A stretch of 64,000 nt of DNA from the NCBI GenBank assembly GCA_963716585.1, contig CAVQTN010000004.1, forward strand, positions 558,001 to 622,000, written 5' to 3'. Numbering within the stretch: the first letter of the stretch is position 1; each line of letters opens with the position of its first letter. Of this stretch, positions 57,130 through 64,000 are shown one piece after another. This DNA comes from JAICUY01 sp963716585 (lineage in GTDB: Bacteria > Chloroflexota > Limnocylindria > QHBO01). The notes beneath the pieces are model-generated. The model did no database searches. It saw only the letters and a list, made by a program, of their open reading frames with translations, and had not been told where the DNA came from. The position numbers and the translations under genes were made by a program.

Positions 57130-58004
57130 CTGCGCGCCTCGACCAGGCCGCGCCCCTCGCGGATCCGTCGCTCCAGCGTACCGAACACGAGCAGGTCGAT
57201 CACCATCCCGATGCTCAGCACCACGATCATGGTGGCCAGCAGGCCTTCGGCATCGGAGAGCTCCCGCTGGAGCTGCAGGGTCGCCCCCAGCGAGGGCTGC
57301 TGGGCGACGATGACCAGCAGCTCGCCCGCCATCAGACTGCGCCAGGCGAAGGCCCACGCCTGCTTCATGCCGCCCACGAACGACGGCAGTGCCGCCGGCA
57401 GCACCACGAACCGATAGCGGTCGATGCCGCGCGCCCCAAGCACCTGTCCGGCACGCAGCAGGATGCGCGGGATGTGGTCGATGCCGTGGATCAACCCGTT
57501 CGCCACGGATGGTGCGGCGCCGAGCACGATGACGAACATGATGGCTCCTTCCGAGAGCCCGAAGAGCAGGATCGCCAGCGGGAACCAGGCGATCGACGGC
57601 ATCGTCTGCAGGCCGGTGATCAGGGACCCCACTGCGGTGCGCAGCAGGCGCCAGCGCACGATCGCCAGTCCCAGCGCCGAGCCGATGAGCAATGCCAGGC
57701 CGAAGCCCATGGCCGCGCGACGCAGGGTGGTCAGGATCGCCGCCGGCAGGTCGTCTCGGAGCTCGTCGACAAGTCGCGGCAGAACGTCGAGCGGTCCCGG
57801 CAGCACCCACGGCGGACGCCAGCCGCTCATCACCACCAGCTGCCAGCCGACCAACACCAGCCCGAGGGCCGCAAGCTGCGGCCAGGTCGAGCTCCATGCC
57901 CTGCGCACCAGTGAACGTTGCCCGCTGATCGGCAGTTCGAGGGAGTCGAGCCCGGCCAGCGTCCGCTCGCGGCGCAGCTGTCCACCGATGTCAGTCGTCC
58001 GCAT
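57126..58004 (-). CDS. ABC transporter permease, SsuC/TauC/NrtB type
   Basis: A 292-residue inner-membrane permease with about six helices. The cytoplasmic coupling loop, with the sequence GQVLGARGIDRYRFVVLPAALPSFVGGMKQAWAFAWRSLMAGELL (about 188-232), carries the EAA-type motif. Relatives import aliphatic sulfonates, taurine, nitrate or thiamine precursors. It overlaps the ATPase gene by 14 bp and is the third gene of the binding protein-ATPase-permease set. Confidence 0.88.
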   Translation of the reverse strand: MRTTDIGGQLRRERTLAGLDSLELPISGQRSLVRRAWSSTWPQLAALGLVLVGWQLVVMSGWRPPWVLPGPLDVLPRLVDELRDDLPAAILTTLRRAAMGFGLALLIGSALGLAIVRWRLLRTAVGSLITGLQTMPSIAWFPLAILLFGLSEGAIMFVIVLGAAPSVANGLIHGIDHIPRILLRAGQVLGARGIDRYRFVVLPAALPSFVGGMKQAWAFAWRSLMAGELLVIVAQQPSLGATLQLQRELSDAEGLLATMIVVLSIGMVIDLLVFGTLERRIREGRGLVEARS

Positions 58005-58788
58005 GACGCATGACCTCCTCGCGCAAGCGCAGCGTGATCCGCTCGGTCAGCGCGGCAACCGCCGGGTCGCCGATCGGCCGCGGCCGCGCCAGCGGGATGG
58101 GAACGTCATCGGCGACACTCCCGGGCCGACTGGTCAGGATGACAACGCGATCGCCGAGTCGCACCGCCTCGCGAACGTCGTGCGTGACGAAGAGGACGGT
58201 GATCTGGTTCGCGGCCCAGATGGCTTCAAGCTCGTCGTGCAGCAGATCGCGGGTCATGGCGTCCACCGCGCCGAACGGCTCGTCCATGAGCAGGATGTCG
58301 GCACCCTGCGCCAGCGCACGGGCCAGCGCGGTGCGCTGGCGCATCCCGCCGGAGAGCTCATGCGGCCGATGGTCGCCGAATCCCTCGAGGTGAACGAGCC
58401 GCAGCAGGTCGGCCGACCGCTGCGGCCACTCACGAGACGGCACGCCCGCGAACCGCAATGCGAGCTCGATGTTCTGCGCCGCGGTGAGCCACGGGAAGAG
58501 CGCGGCGTCCTGGAAGATAAGGCTGACCCGACCGCGCGCCTTGACCTTGCCGAGCTGCGGCTTCTCGAGCTTCGCCAGCAACGTCAGCAACGTGCTCTTG
58601 CCGCATCCCGATGCACCCACCAGGCAGGCGAACGTACCGCGCTCGACGGTCAGGCTGATGTCGGACAGGGCGAGAACGTGGCCGCCGCGCGGCCCATACG
58701 CCTTGTGCACGCCGCTCACCTCGATGGCGGGCTTCGGCGAGCCTCGATCGGCGACCGGCGCGGCCGGGAGCGCAGCGACCGCGGTCAT
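57991..58788 (-). CDS. ABC transporter ATP-binding protein, SsuB/TauB/NrtD type
   Basis: A 265-residue ATPase. It has Walker A VGASGCGKSTLLTLL (about residue 56), signature ELSGGMRQRTALARALAQGADILLMDEPFGAVDAMTRD (about 145-182) with Walker B, and the switch histidine in LFVTHDVREAVRLGDRVVIL. It energises the permease. The ATG at 58788 overlaps the binding-protein stop (ATGA). Confidence 0.92.
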   Translation of the reverse strand: MTAVAALPAAPVADRGSPKPAIEVSGVHKAYGPRGGHVLALSDISLTVERGTFACLVGASGCGKSTLLTLLAKLEKPQLGKVKARGRVSLIFQDAALFPWLTAAQNIELALRFAGVPSREWPQRSADLLRLVHLEGFGDHRPHELSGGMRQRTALARALAQGADILLMDEPFGAVDAMTRDLLHDELEAIWAANQITVLFVTHDVREAVRLGDRVVILTSRPGSVADDVPIPLARPRPIGDPAVAALTERITLRLREEVMRHADD

Positions 58789-59822
58789 GGCGCTGCGACC
58801 TCCGGGTCTCCGTGCTCGCGCAGCACCTCGTTGAGCAGCGTCAGGTCGTAGATGCCGTCGAGCTTGGCGTCCTTCAGCAGTCCGAGCTTTGTGGCGTGCT
58901 GTGCGGAGACGCTCAGCGATGAGGCGATGGGATCCACCGTAAAGGTCAGCTGATGCCATGCGGCTGCCAGGGTGCCGGCCGGCAGCTTCGCGTGCGTGAG
59001 ATCGGCGATCGCTTTTTCGACAGTCGCCTGCGCGTCCGCCGGATGCTCATTGACGTAGGCGTTCGCCTCGACGTGACCCTCCAGGAGCCGCTTGACGACG
59101 TCTGGATGAGCCGTCAGAAAGGTCGTCGCCACCACCAGGTGGGTGGTCACGAACTGGCCATTCGGCCACAGGTCTCGCTCATCGACGAGCACGGAGCCCC
59201 CGCCCTCTCGGACGAGCCGGGTGGCCCACGGCTCGGGTACCCAGGCGCCGTCGATGCTTCCGGCGATGAATGCCTCCAGCGCCTGCCCATTGGCCTGCGG
59301 CTTGACGGACACCTGACCTCCGCCTTCCAGATCGGAGCTGAGCCCGTTGTCGGCCAGCCAGGCGCGCAGCGCGACGTCCTGCGTATTGCCCAGCTGCGGC
59401 GTTGCCAGGGTCCGGCCCACCAGGTCCGCCGGCTTGCTGATGCCCTTGCGAACCACCAGCGCCGCGCCGCCCGACGTCGCGCCGGCGATGATCCGGATCG
59501 CCTGCCCGTTGGAGCGAGTGAAGGCGTTGATCGCCGGGTTGGGACCCAGGAATGCCGCGTCCAGCGCGCCGTTGAAGATCGCCTCCACCGCCTCGGGTCC
59601 GGCGTTGAACGCCTGTGCCGTCAGCCTTACCCCGCTGCCCAGCGCCCTGGCCAGGATGCCGCGCTCGAGGCCGACGATTGCGGTCGCGTGGGTGACGTTC
59701 GGAAAGTAGCCGAGTCGCAGCGGCACCGGATCGCCGCTGCTCCCCTGACCGGCGGCGGAGCCACACCCGGCGAGCACGAATACCAGGAGCAGCGAGACAT
59801 AGCGCACGAGCGATTCCCCCAT
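58785..59822 (-). CDS. ABC transporter substrate-binding lipoprotein, SsuA/NrtA type
   Basis: A 345-residue exported protein with lipobox LVFVLAGCGS (lipidated cysteine near residue 20). The family features are LRLGYFPNVTHATAIVGLERGIL, NAGPEAVEAIFNGALDAAFLGPNPAINAF (about residues 73-100), DLVGRTLATPQLGNTQDVALRAWL and GSIDGAWVPEPWATRLV. The substrate may be a sulfonate, taurine or nitrate. The start could instead be a GTG at 59807 with GGGGGA upstream. Inverted repeats and a -35-like TTGACA precede the gene. Confidence 0.85.
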   Translation of the reverse strand: MGESLVRYVSLLLVFVLAGCGSAAGQGSSGDPVPLRLGYFPNVTHATAIVGLERGILARALGSGVRLTAQAFNAGPEAVEAIFNGALDAAFLGPNPAINAFTRSNGQAIRIIAGATSGGAALVVRKGISKPADLVGRTLATPQLGNTQDVALRAWLADNGLSSDLEGGGQVSVKPQANGQALEAFIAGSIDGAWVPEPWATRLVREGGGSVLVDERDLWPNGQFVTTHLVVATTFLTAHPDVVKRLLEGHVEANAYVNEHPADAQATVEKAIADLTHAKLPAGTLAAAWHQLTFTVDPIASSLSVSAQHATKLGLLKDAKLDGIYDLTLLNEVLREHGDPEVAAP

Positions 59823-59831
59823 TTCCAGAGC

Positions 59832-59877
59832 TTGTTGACCTACTAACTCAACAATACATCGAGGCTCTTGTCAAGAG
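59832..59877 (-). promoter_or_regulatory. Promoter and candidate operator of the ABC transporter
   Basis: TTGTTGA-N9-TCAACAA (59832-59854) is a perfect seven-base inverted repeat just before the binding-protein gene. A second one, CTCTTG-T-CAAGAG (59865-59877), contains a minus-strand TTGACA (59869-59874). The -10 is unclear. The site may bind the nearby Rrf2 regulator, but this is inference. Confidence 0.5.
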
Positions 59878-59899
59878 GAATCTGTGATCGCCCCGCCGT

Positions 59900-60313
59900 T
59901 CAGCCCGGCGGTCGATACTCCTCGATGCGGTCGAGGGCTTCGGCGTCGAGCGAGATTTCGACGCGACCCGGGGTCAGCAGGGTCACCTGCGCGGAGGGCA
60001 CCATGCGGATTCCGCCTCCCCGCTCCGGGTCCACCGCGATGCCGTGGAAGATGCCCTCATCGGTCCCGACCATCTGGCTCACCTTGCCCAGCCTGGCCGC
60101 GTTCCGCCCGATCACCTCGGTGCCTCGCTCGACATAGTTCCAGGCCACCGGATCGTCGGGTCCCGGCAGGTCCAGCTTGGGAATCTCCGGCTCGCCGGAT
60201 GCGCCGACATCGTCGGCAGTGTCGCCAGGTGGCAGCCTGCGTGGCTCGACGTCCTGGCCGCCGCGGTCGCCCGGGTCGTCGATGGCTCCCGGATCGCGCT
60301 CGAAATCAGTCAT
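59900..60313 (-). CDS. PRC-barrel/DUF2171-like small protein
   Basis: A 137-residue protein. The N-terminal half is acidic and disordered (DPGAIDDPGDRGGQDVEPR). The second half, with VSQMVGTDEGIFHGIAVDPERGGGIRMVPSAQVTLLTPGRVEISL, has the beta-rich pattern of PRC-barrel or DUF2171 domains, which often accompany stress proteins. I chose the ATG at 60313 because the longer upstream frame is arginine-rich shadow. It lies 44 bp after the imuB-linked small gene, on the same strand. Confidence 0.6.
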   Translation of the reverse strand: MTDFERDPGAIDDPGDRGGQDVEPRRLPPGDTADDVGASGEPEIPKLDLPGPDDPVAWNYVERGTEVIGRNAARLGKVSQMVGTDEGIFHGIAVDPERGGGIRMVPSAQVTLLTPGRVEISLDAEALDRIEEYRPPG

Positions 60314-60357
60314 GCGCTTGCCCGGTGCACGAGTGGTGCCACGCCCGGCACCGGTCG

Positions 60358-60612
60358 TCAGTCGAAGATGCGCTCGAGATGCCACGTGCCGCGGATCTCG
60401 TCCAGGAAGATGGTGCACAGCAGCCCGTCGCGTGTCACCAGCTTGAAATAGTCGCGGGCGACCGGCTCGCGCCACCAGTCGTCGTCGACGCGCCAGTGGT
60501 TGCAGATGCCCACCTCGCCGCTCGTCACGCCGTCCATGCGCAGCCGTTGCGGCGTGCCCGACGTATCGGTCTCGACCTGGACCAGCGGATGATTCGCGTA
60601 CAGCCTGGTCAT
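60358..60612 (-). CDS. DUF6504-like small protein coupled to imuB
   Basis: An 84-residue protein with WRVDDDWWREPVARDYFKLVTRDG and a WHLERIFD end. This resembles the DUF6504 family, which I recall next to Y-family polymerase genes in actinobacteria. Its ATG overlaps the imuB stop (ATGA), so it is made from the same message and should share LexA control. It could be a mutasome accessory subunit; no function is established. Confidence 0.72.
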   Translation of the reverse strand: MTRLYANHPLVQVETDTSGTPQRLRMDGVTSGEVGICNHWRVDDDWWREPVARDYFKLVTRDGLLCTIFLDEIRGTWHLERIFD

Positions 60613-61658
60613 GGACCGATGTCCACCAACCGCCCGCGTTGCTCGGGCAGCGCCGCGTTCGGCCGGACGTGCTCGGCTCGCCACAGGCGGCCGTCGCCGA
60701 AGCGCGCCTGGACCCGCTCCAGGGACCAGCGCAGCTCCTCCCATCGGCCGGCCTGCGGCTCGAAGGCCGCCAGCTGACGGCCCTGCGGGTCGGCCAGCCG
60801 GTCGAAGGTCAGGCCGATGCGCGTGATGCATGGTTCCTCGCGCGCGTCGGTAACGGACGGAACGGTGCGCGCGGCGGCCTCCAGGCGCGACAGGAGGAGG
60901 CGCGCGATCCAGTCCGGCTCGAGCGCCGGCTGCGGAAAGGCGAGCTCGATGCGCAGCGGCGGCGCATCCTCCCGGTTGAGCTCGAGGCTCGCCCGACCAG
61001 GTGCCAGGTGCCGGTCACGCAACCGGTCCACGAGCTCGGTGGCCAGCACCCGCAGCGCCAGGCCGGCGGCGCCCACGTCGGAGAGCGGTGGCTCGAAGTG
61101 GCGATGCGCGCTCAGGCGCTCCGGCCGGCGTCGCGGCACCAGGGGTCGCGGATCGTTGCCGCGCGCCAGCTGCTGGAGCCGCTCACCGATGGCACCGAAC
61201 TGTGCGCCGACCGCCGAGCGCGGCAGCACCGCCAACTGGCCGAAGGTCACCAGGCCGAAGAGGCCGAAGCGCTGACGGATGGCCGCATCGACCGGCAGCA
61301 GGGAGAGCGGCAGGTCGGCGAGCTCGTCGCGGTCGAGATCGCGGTAGGCGACCGGTTCGGGCGTACCGGTCAGACGCGCAGCGAGCACGGCCAGCCAGCG
61401 GTTGTCGCCCATGCCGGCCCGGACGGTGAGCGACGCAACCTGGCGGACGAGCGCCACGGCACGTGCCGCGATCCGGCGCTCGGTGCCGATGAGCGGCCCG
61501 AGGCCCGTGACATCGACCAGCGCGACCCCGACGGCCACCGCCTCGATCCTCGGGGAGAGATCGTCGAGCGCCTCGAGCATCGGCTCGAAAGGGGCGGGGT
61601 CGGCATCGGCCAGGCGCAGGTCGGGCCAGACCAGGGCCAGCAGGCGCGCATCGGGCAT
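60609..61658 (-). CDS. imuB: ImuB, catalytically dead Y-family polymerase, short form
   Basis: A 349-residue protein that in other bacteria links DnaE2 to the beta clamp. It opens with PDARLLALVWPDLRL and passes directly to LDDLSPRIEAVAVGVALVDVTGLGPLIG. About 80-100 residues of the usual palm/fingers region are thus absent compared with ImuB of about 500 residues. The middle has LPVDAAIRQRFGLFGLVTFGQLAVLPRSAV (helix-hairpin-helix-like thumb) and the end has WEELRWSLERVQARFGDGRLWRA. The ATG at 61658 lies two bases after the imuA stop. It is coupled to a DUF6504-like gene. Confidence 0.85.
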   Translation of the reverse strand: MPDARLLALVWPDLRLADADPAPFEPMLEALDDLSPRIEAVAVGVALVDVTGLGPLIGTERRIAARAVALVRQVASLTVRAGMGDNRWLAVLAARLTGTPEPVAYRDLDRDELADLPLSLLPVDAAIRQRFGLFGLVTFGQLAVLPRSAVGAQFGAIGERLQQLARGNDPRPLVPRRRPERLSAHRHFEPPLSDVGAAGLALRVLATELVDRLRDRHLAPGRASLELNREDAPPLRIELAFPQPALEPDWIARLLLSRLEAAARTVPSVTDAREEPCITRIGLTFDRLADPQGRQLAAFEPQAGRWEELRWSLERVQARFGDGRLWRAEHVRPNAALPEQRGRLVDIGP

Positions 61659-61660
61659 GG

Positions 61661-62449
61661 TCAGGCCGTGAGGACGTGGAGCGCCGGTCGCTCTTCGATA
61701 GGCACGCGCGCTGGCTGCGGCGAGGCGAGCGACGGCAGCAGCGGATCGATGCGGCGGCCCTCGGCGAACCACAGGTCGAGCTCGGCGGAGGCGCCGGCCA
61801 GCGCCCAGCGGTGACGGGCGACGGTGGCGTGAATGCGCTCTCCCACCAGGTCGCGGCCGACGGCCAGCCAGGCCCGACGCTCCAGCGACACGCGGATCCC
61901 GGCGACGCCTCCCACGGCCTCCCGTCCCGAGGGAGCCAGCGCCAGGACGACACTGCCGAACCGGGTCAGCAGTTCCGGCAGTCGCGCCAGCGCGTGTGAC
62001 GCGACCGAGGCCAGGCCGAGGTCCAGGACCAGCACGTCGAGCAGGCGGGTGCGGGCCAGCCAGGCGGTCAGCTCCACTGCCTCGAGTGCATCGCACGGGC
62101 GAGCGAGCAGCAGCCATTCCAGGTTGACACCCAACCGCGCCGCGGTCGACGGATCGAAGCTGCCCTCGAGGTCGAGCCAGGCGACGAGGCCGCCGGCCGC
62201 CTGGCAGGCCGACAACGTGCCGAGTGCCAGCGAGGTCGCGCCGGCGCCGAGCGGCGCATCGAGCAGGGCCAGGGACCCGCGTGGCCAGCCGCCGGTACGC
62301 AGCGCATCGTCGAGCAGCGGCTGCCCGGTCGGGACGGCGGGGACGAGAACCTTCCCGGGCATCGGTCCGACCCCCTTGCGCAGGCCCTTCGATTGCAGCG
62401 CCTCGAGGATGTCGGCCAGCGGACGGGCGGCCTGCCTCTGCATCTGCAT
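61661..62449 (-). CDS. imuA: ImuA, RecA-like mutasome protein
   Basis: A 262-residue RecA-fold protein. P-loop-like LLDAPLGAGATSLALGTLSA (about residue 50) and GLVAWLDLEGSFDPSTAARLGVNLEWLLLARP (about 80-110) resemble RecA and ImuA. The RecA N-terminal domain and DNA-binding loops are not evident. With ImuB and DnaE2 it carries out damage-induced mutagenesis. The ATG at 62449 sits 9-14 bases from the predicted -10, so the mRNA is nearly leaderless. A LexA box overlaps its promoter. Confidence 0.85.
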   Translation of the reverse strand: MQMQRQAARPLADILEALQSKGLRKGVGPMPGKVLVPAVPTGQPLLDDALRTGGWPRGSLALLDAPLGAGATSLALGTLSACQAAGGLVAWLDLEGSFDPSTAARLGVNLEWLLLARPCDALEAVELTAWLARTRLLDVLVLDLGLASVASHALARLPELLTRFGSVVLALAPSGREAVGGVAGIRVSLERRAWLAVGRDLVGERIHATVARHRWALAGASAELDLWFAEGRRIDPLLPSLASPQPARVPIEERPALHVLTA

Positions 62450-62457
62450 CGGTCGAT

Positions 62458-62477
62458 GATATAGAACGTCTGTTCTA
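62458..62477. promoter_or_regulatory. LexA (SOS) box and -10 of imuA
   Basis: TAGAAC-GTCT-GTTCTA (62462-62477), a perfect inverted repeat with GAAC-N4-GTTC. On the minus strand it runs into TATATC (62458-62463), the imuA -10, the same layout as at dnaE2. The right half also covers the expected -35 position of the divergent tRNA-Ala promoter. Confidence 0.88.
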
Positions 62478-62492
62478 CTGACAAGCCTTTGC

Positions 62493-62498
62493 TATACT
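62493..62498 (+). promoter_or_regulatory. -10 box of tRNA-Ala
   Basis: TATACT, 13 bases before the tRNA. The -35 would lie at about 62470-62475, inside the LexA box. Confidence 0.55.
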
Positions 62499-62510
62499 CG
62501 CGCACGGCCC

Positions 62511-62586
62511 GGGGATGTAGCTCAGCTGGGAGAGCACCGCGTTCGCATCGCGGGGGTCAGGGGTTCGAGTCCCCTCATCTCCACCA
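62511..62586 (+). tRNA. tRNA-Ala (anticodon CGC), CCA encoded
   Basis: A 76-base cloverleaf. Acceptor GGGGATG pairs with CATCTCC (one G-T pair), D stem GCTC/GAGC, anticodon stem CCGCG/CGCGG with loop TTCGCAT giving anticodon CGC for codon GCG. The variable loop is GGGTC, and the T arm is AGGGG-TTCGAGT-CCCCT, followed by A and the encoded CCA. The next 258 bases, up to the lipoprotein gene, show no gene I can support. Confidence 0.97.
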
Positions 62587-62844
62587 AACCCTGTCTTATT
62601 TCGCCCCATCGCGGCTTCGGCCGAAGTGGTTCTACCAGAGGTTTGAGGCGCGCACGGTCCGCTCGCGACCTCGTCCGCTGCCGCCAACCAGGGACGGCTT
62701 AGACTCGCCCAGGCCCGCACATCACCCACCGAACCTGCTGGGCTGAGCGTGAACCCGGCGGAAGCAGGCGTGTCCTTGCGCCTCCGCGCAGCCCAAGCCC
62801 ACGGTGATTGGCATCTGGCAGCGTCTTGGCCATCGGCCTCGAAG

Positions 62845-63621
62845 CTAGGGCAAAGTGAAGCCCCCGCCGCTTGCCTCGACGTCGCTGGCCGGCGGCTCGC
62901 TGATGGTCACCGGCTGGTCGAAGCCGCTCAGGCTGATCGTCGCGCTGAACGTGCCGGCCTGCGCGTTGTCGATGCTGGTCGAGACCGTGGTCAGGTACAG
63001 CTTCTCGCGATCGAACTGCAGGTTCAGCACGAGCGCATCACCGATGACCTCCGATGCGGAGGTGCCGGCCGACACGGCGGCTCCATCCAGGAGCGCGCTG
63101 GGGATCGTCAGCTCCACCTGGTAGCAGTTGGCGTCGCCGCATTTCACATCGGCCAGCTTCCTGGCCTCGACGCCGTCTTTCTTCAGGAAGGTCCCCAGCT
63201 CGGCCAGCGCCTTGGTCGGGTCCTGGACCTCGGGGATCGATCCGCCGGTTGTGTTGTCCTGCTTCTGCCATTTCGCGCCGGTCAGCGTGGTCTTGATGTA
63301 GGTCGCCGGCCCGGTGACGATGACCTCGCCGGCCAGGCCGAACAGCTTCGGCAGGCTGAAGGTCAGGTGGGCCAGTTTCCTCGCCAGGTCGAGATCGCCG
63401 CCGAGGGTGCTGTCGCTCAGCCGAACACCGCCGAGCTGCGGCAGCGTGAGCTGCCCGTCGAGCGCCACGTCGAGATGCAAGCTCTGCAGCTTGGTCGTCG
63501 CCTCGAGGCCCTTGGTGATGATCTGGTTGGCGTCCAGCGCCGGGGTCGGCGGTGCGCTCTGGCCACAGGCTGCCAGCAGCAGCGCGCTGGCGGCGAATAT
63601 CGGAATCAGTCGACGAAACAC
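62845..63621 (-). CDS. LppX/LprAFG-like exported lipoprotein
   Basis: A 258-residue lipoprotein. The GTG at 63621 gives VFRRLIPIFAASALLLAACGQS, a signal with its lipidated cysteine near residue 19. The body has alternating strands (LTLPQLGGVRLSDSTLGGDLDL, YLTTVSTSIDNAQAGTFSATISLSGFDQPVTI) as in the LppX_LprAFG lipid-carrier fold. There are two further cysteines in KCGDANCYQVEL. In mycobacteria such proteins carry lipids across the periplasm; here this is inference. The longer upstream frame lacks a signal-like start. Confidence 0.7.
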   Translation of the reverse strand: MFRRLIPIFAASALLLAACGQSAPPTPALDANQIITKGLEATTKLQSLHLDVALDGQLTLPQLGGVRLSDSTLGGDLDLARKLAHLTFSLPKLFGLAGEVIVTGPATYIKTTLTGAKWQKQDNTTGGSIPEVQDPTKALAELGTFLKKDGVEARKLADVKCGDANCYQVELTIPSALLDGAAVSAGTSASEVIGDALVLNLQFDREKLYLTTVSTSIDNAQAGTFSATISLSGFDQPVTISEPPASDVEASGGGFTLP

Positions 63622-63834
63622 GCTTCGGATGTACCCCTCTGTTGCGGGCCGGGCTCGGAACGCGAGTCCCAGCGGCGCGGCGGCAGCATACGACAGGCCG
63701 GCCAAGAGGGCCACCCGGACCAATCGGTGCCGGATGGCATCCTCCCCTGCACGCGACGCGGCGTACAGCGGACTCGTTGACGACCTGCGCCGCATCGCCG
63801 ACGACATCGGGCGCTGAGCGCTACCGTCTCGGAT

Positions 63835-64000
63835 GTGAAACGAGTCGAACGCAGCATCGCCATTCCGGCGGCCGCCGAGGAGGTGTTCAGCTTCGCGTCG
63901 TCGCTCGACGACCTCCCGCGCTGGCAATCCGGCGTCGCCAGCGCGCAGATGACGTCGACCGGACCGATGCGCATCGGCTCAACGGCGCTCGTCGTGCGCG
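63835..64000 (+). CDS. SRPBCC/polyketide-cyclase-like protein, cut by window edge
   Basis: Fifty-five codons from a GTG at 63835. The start VKRVERSIAIPAAAEEVF, then FASSLDDLPRWQSGV, matches the first strand and helices of SRPBCC (START-like) ligand-binding proteins. The frame is open at the edge. Between 63622 and 63834 I see no gene I can support. Confidence 0.65.
   Translation, partial: MKRVERSIAIPAAAEEVFSFASSLDDLPRWQSGVASAQMTSTGPMRIGSTALVVR

Noticed and set aside
63622..63834. Small plus-strand ORF ending GLVDDLRRIADDIGR, or an N-terminal extension of the minus-strand lipoprotein
   Set aside because: The plus ORF would be about 27 codons with no ribosome site or family, and the minus extension would bury the signal peptide. 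Neither is supported.

Overview
The window is dense, high-GC (about two-thirds G+C or more, by eye) bacterial chromosome of housekeeping type. I see no transposase, phage, CRISPR array or rRNA. Several features point to a Chloroflexota bacterium, perhaps a soil or freshwater lineage such as Limnocylindria: HrcA/CIRCE control of the chaperones, LexA boxes of the Gram-positive type (GAAC-N4-GTTC), a C-terminally zinc-ribboned MscL, a probable F420-type LLM oxidoreductase and CWB2 repeats on a secreted protease. The phylum is an inference; no 16S is present.

Layout. 0-11 kb: a cut GNAT gene, apt, acnA, an SdpR/SdpI pair, mfd, pth, an amine oxidoreductase and a DinB-fold protein. 11-18 kb: one minus-strand run dnaJ-prmA-rsmE-HIT-rpsU-yqeY-pgpH-ybeY behind a CIRCE element. 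18-25 kb: a YcaQ-like DNA glycosylase, exonuclease III, mscL, an HhH protein, then hrcA-grpE-dnaK with a clear promoter and a perfect CIRCE. 25-31 kb: hemW, lepA with a CPBP protease, a VanW-type protein, and rpsT with a histone-like tail. 31-36 kb: the glycolytic block rok-gap-pgk-eno. 36-40 kb: a zinc-ribbon microprotein, a nucleoside phosphorylase and a lamin-tail surface protein. 40-46 kb: carA and carB with a GT87-like membrane glycosyltransferase coupled between them, led by a candidate PyrR-binding leader. 46-50 kb: a DUF4349-like lipoprotein, a VIT-family metal transporter and a subtilase. 50-62.5 kb: two SOS-type loci, dnaE2 and imuA-imuB-DUF6504-like, flanking an LLM/RibD pair, an Rrf2 regulator and a sulfonate/nitrate-type ABC transporter. 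The end holds tRNA-Ala(CGC), a lipoprotein and a cut SRPBCC gene.

How parts work together. dnaE2 and imuA each have the same box, TAGAAC-N4-GTTCTA, fused to the -10, which predicts a LexA-controlled ImuA/ImuB/DnaE2 mutasome split over 8 kb. The two CIRCE elements tie dnaK and dnaJ to HrcA. CarB lacks its allosteric domain while carA has a switch-like leader, so control of the pathway may have moved from protein to RNA.

Two window-wide observations matter. First, the octamer GACCGATG occurs about 42 times (both strands, no strand bias, about one per 1.5 kb), some 15 times more than base composition predicts. Second, five conserved genes (acnA, mfd, xth, gap, rok) are broken by six single-base indels, most likely sequence or assembly errors rather than real decay.
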